Assembly (NCBI GenBank): GCA_902476645.1
Contig: CABSEG010000076.1
Coordinates: 1 to 13,569 of the forward strand
Direction: 5' to 3'
DNA from: an uncultured Lachnospiraceae bacterium
GTDB lineage: Bacteria; Bacillota; Clostridia; Lachnospirales; Lachnospiraceae
Length of the DNA: 13,569 nt
Shown here: positions 13,324-13,569 of the stretch, piece after piece
How the letters are laid out: every line of letters starts with the position of its first letter
Numbering within the stretch: the stretch's first letter is position 1
Notes under the pieces: model-generated
The model's database searches: none
The model's input: only the letters and a program-made list of their open reading frames with translations
What the model was told of the DNA's origin: nothing
Program-made: the position numbers and the translations under genes

Positions 13324-13367
13324 CAGGGATATGCAGGTTGTTTCCTTAGACAACCTGCATATCCCTG
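13324..13367. terminator. Long perfect hairpin between converging genes
   Basis: Two 18-nt arms, CAGGGATATGCAGGTTGT (13324-13341) and its exact complement (13350-13367), with an 8-nt loop. It begins five nt after the DUF362 stop. Tails are pyrimidine-rich rather than true T runs (CTTCTTCCC on plus, TCTGTT on minus). It probably works as a bidirectional terminator. The right arm and part of the loop are also the last codons of the RNA methyltransferase gene. Confidence 0.75.
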
Positions 13368-13569
13368 CTTCTTCCCAGCTGCCAAAAGGCCACCGCGCTT
13401 GCTGCCGCCACATTTAATGAGTCCACGCCGTGAGACATGGGAATGCGTACTGTATAGTCACATTTTGCGATGGTCTCTCTGGCCAGACCATCTCCCTCCG
13501 TCCCCAGCACAATGGCCAGCTTTTCCCGAGAGATCAGCTTTGGATCGTCAATACGCAGGGAGTCCTCTC
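13346..13569 (-). CDS. SpoU/TrmH-family RNA 2'-O-methyltransferase (N-terminal part beyond window)
   Basis: The last 73 residues are visible, beginning EDSLRIDDPKLISREK and ending FWQLGRSRDMQVV. AIVLGTEGDGL (about 19-29) is SPOUT motif 2 and VRIPMSHGVDSLNVAAASAVAF (about 40-61) is motif 3. These form the knotted S-adenosylmethionine-binding site of enzymes that methylate ribose in rRNA or tRNA. Which RNA is modified cannot be told from the C-terminus. The final codons RSRDMQVV fall in the shared hairpin. The gene is convergent with DUF362. Confidence 0.9.
   Translation of the reverse strand, partial: EDSLRIDDPKLISREKLAIVLGTEGDGLARETIAKCDYTVRIPMSHGVDSLNVAAASAVAFWQLGRSRDMQVV

Noticed and set aside
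12537..13385. Long minus-strand frame antisense to DUF362
   Set aside because: It is the shadow of a clear DUF362 gene, and its translation has no family resemblance.

Overview
The window looks like chromosome from a low-to-mid GC Clostridia member, most likely Lachnospiraceae. The signs are strong AGGAGG-type ribosome binding sites, tightly packed operons, TATAAT/TTGACA-type promoters, a DUF3784 membrane protein, a GHKL/LytTR two-component pair beside an ABC exporter, and a class M sirtuin with a zinc-type macrodomain. No phage, transposase, CRISPR array, rRNA or tRNA was recognised. The genus assignment is inference from protein flavour.

Left part (1-5676). A truncated minus-strand NifX/NifB-type FeMo-cofactor-binding-domain gene is followed by a minus-strand DUF3784 membrane protein. 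A divergent promoter pair whose -10 boxes overlap (804-851) separates that gene from a plus-strand run: nitroreductase, LytTR response regulator, GHKL histidine kinase (ATGA overlap), then a hairpin terminator. A second unit follows with its own promoter: a 58-residue two-helix membrane protein, an ABC ATPase (1-nt gap) and a polytopic permease (29-nt overlap). Together they form a sense-and-export module, probably for a membrane-active peptide or similar stress. The short membrane protein lies in a different frame from the longer open frame that covers it.

Middle part (5677-9153). A 361-nt gap holds a minus-strand open frame of unclear origin and a consensus promoter (TTGACA-N16-TATGAT) that fixes the start of a CLC-family anion transporter. 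Its selectivity-filter region is atypical and may belong to the fluoride-exporting CLC-F type. Convergent to it is a two-gene operon of a class M sirtuin (SirTM, a candidate protein ADP-ribosyltransferase) and a zinc-type macrodomain (ADP-ribosyl hydrolase), coupled by ATGA. The lipoate-ligase/GcvH-like partners described with such pairs in staphylococci and streptococci are absent here.

Right part (9124-13569). pckA (ATP-dependent PEP carboxykinase) has a clear promoter, a structured 5' leader and a strong terminator. Upstream on the same strand is an alkylation-repair pair, ogt and tag, overlapping by 17 nt. Divergent from ogt is a DUF362 gene. Its promoter has a 19-bp spacer filled by an inverted repeat, the layout typical of MerR-family-regulated promoters. 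A perfect 18-bp hairpin ends the DUF362 gene and overlaps the last codons of a convergent, truncated SpoU/TrmH-family RNA methyltransferase gene.
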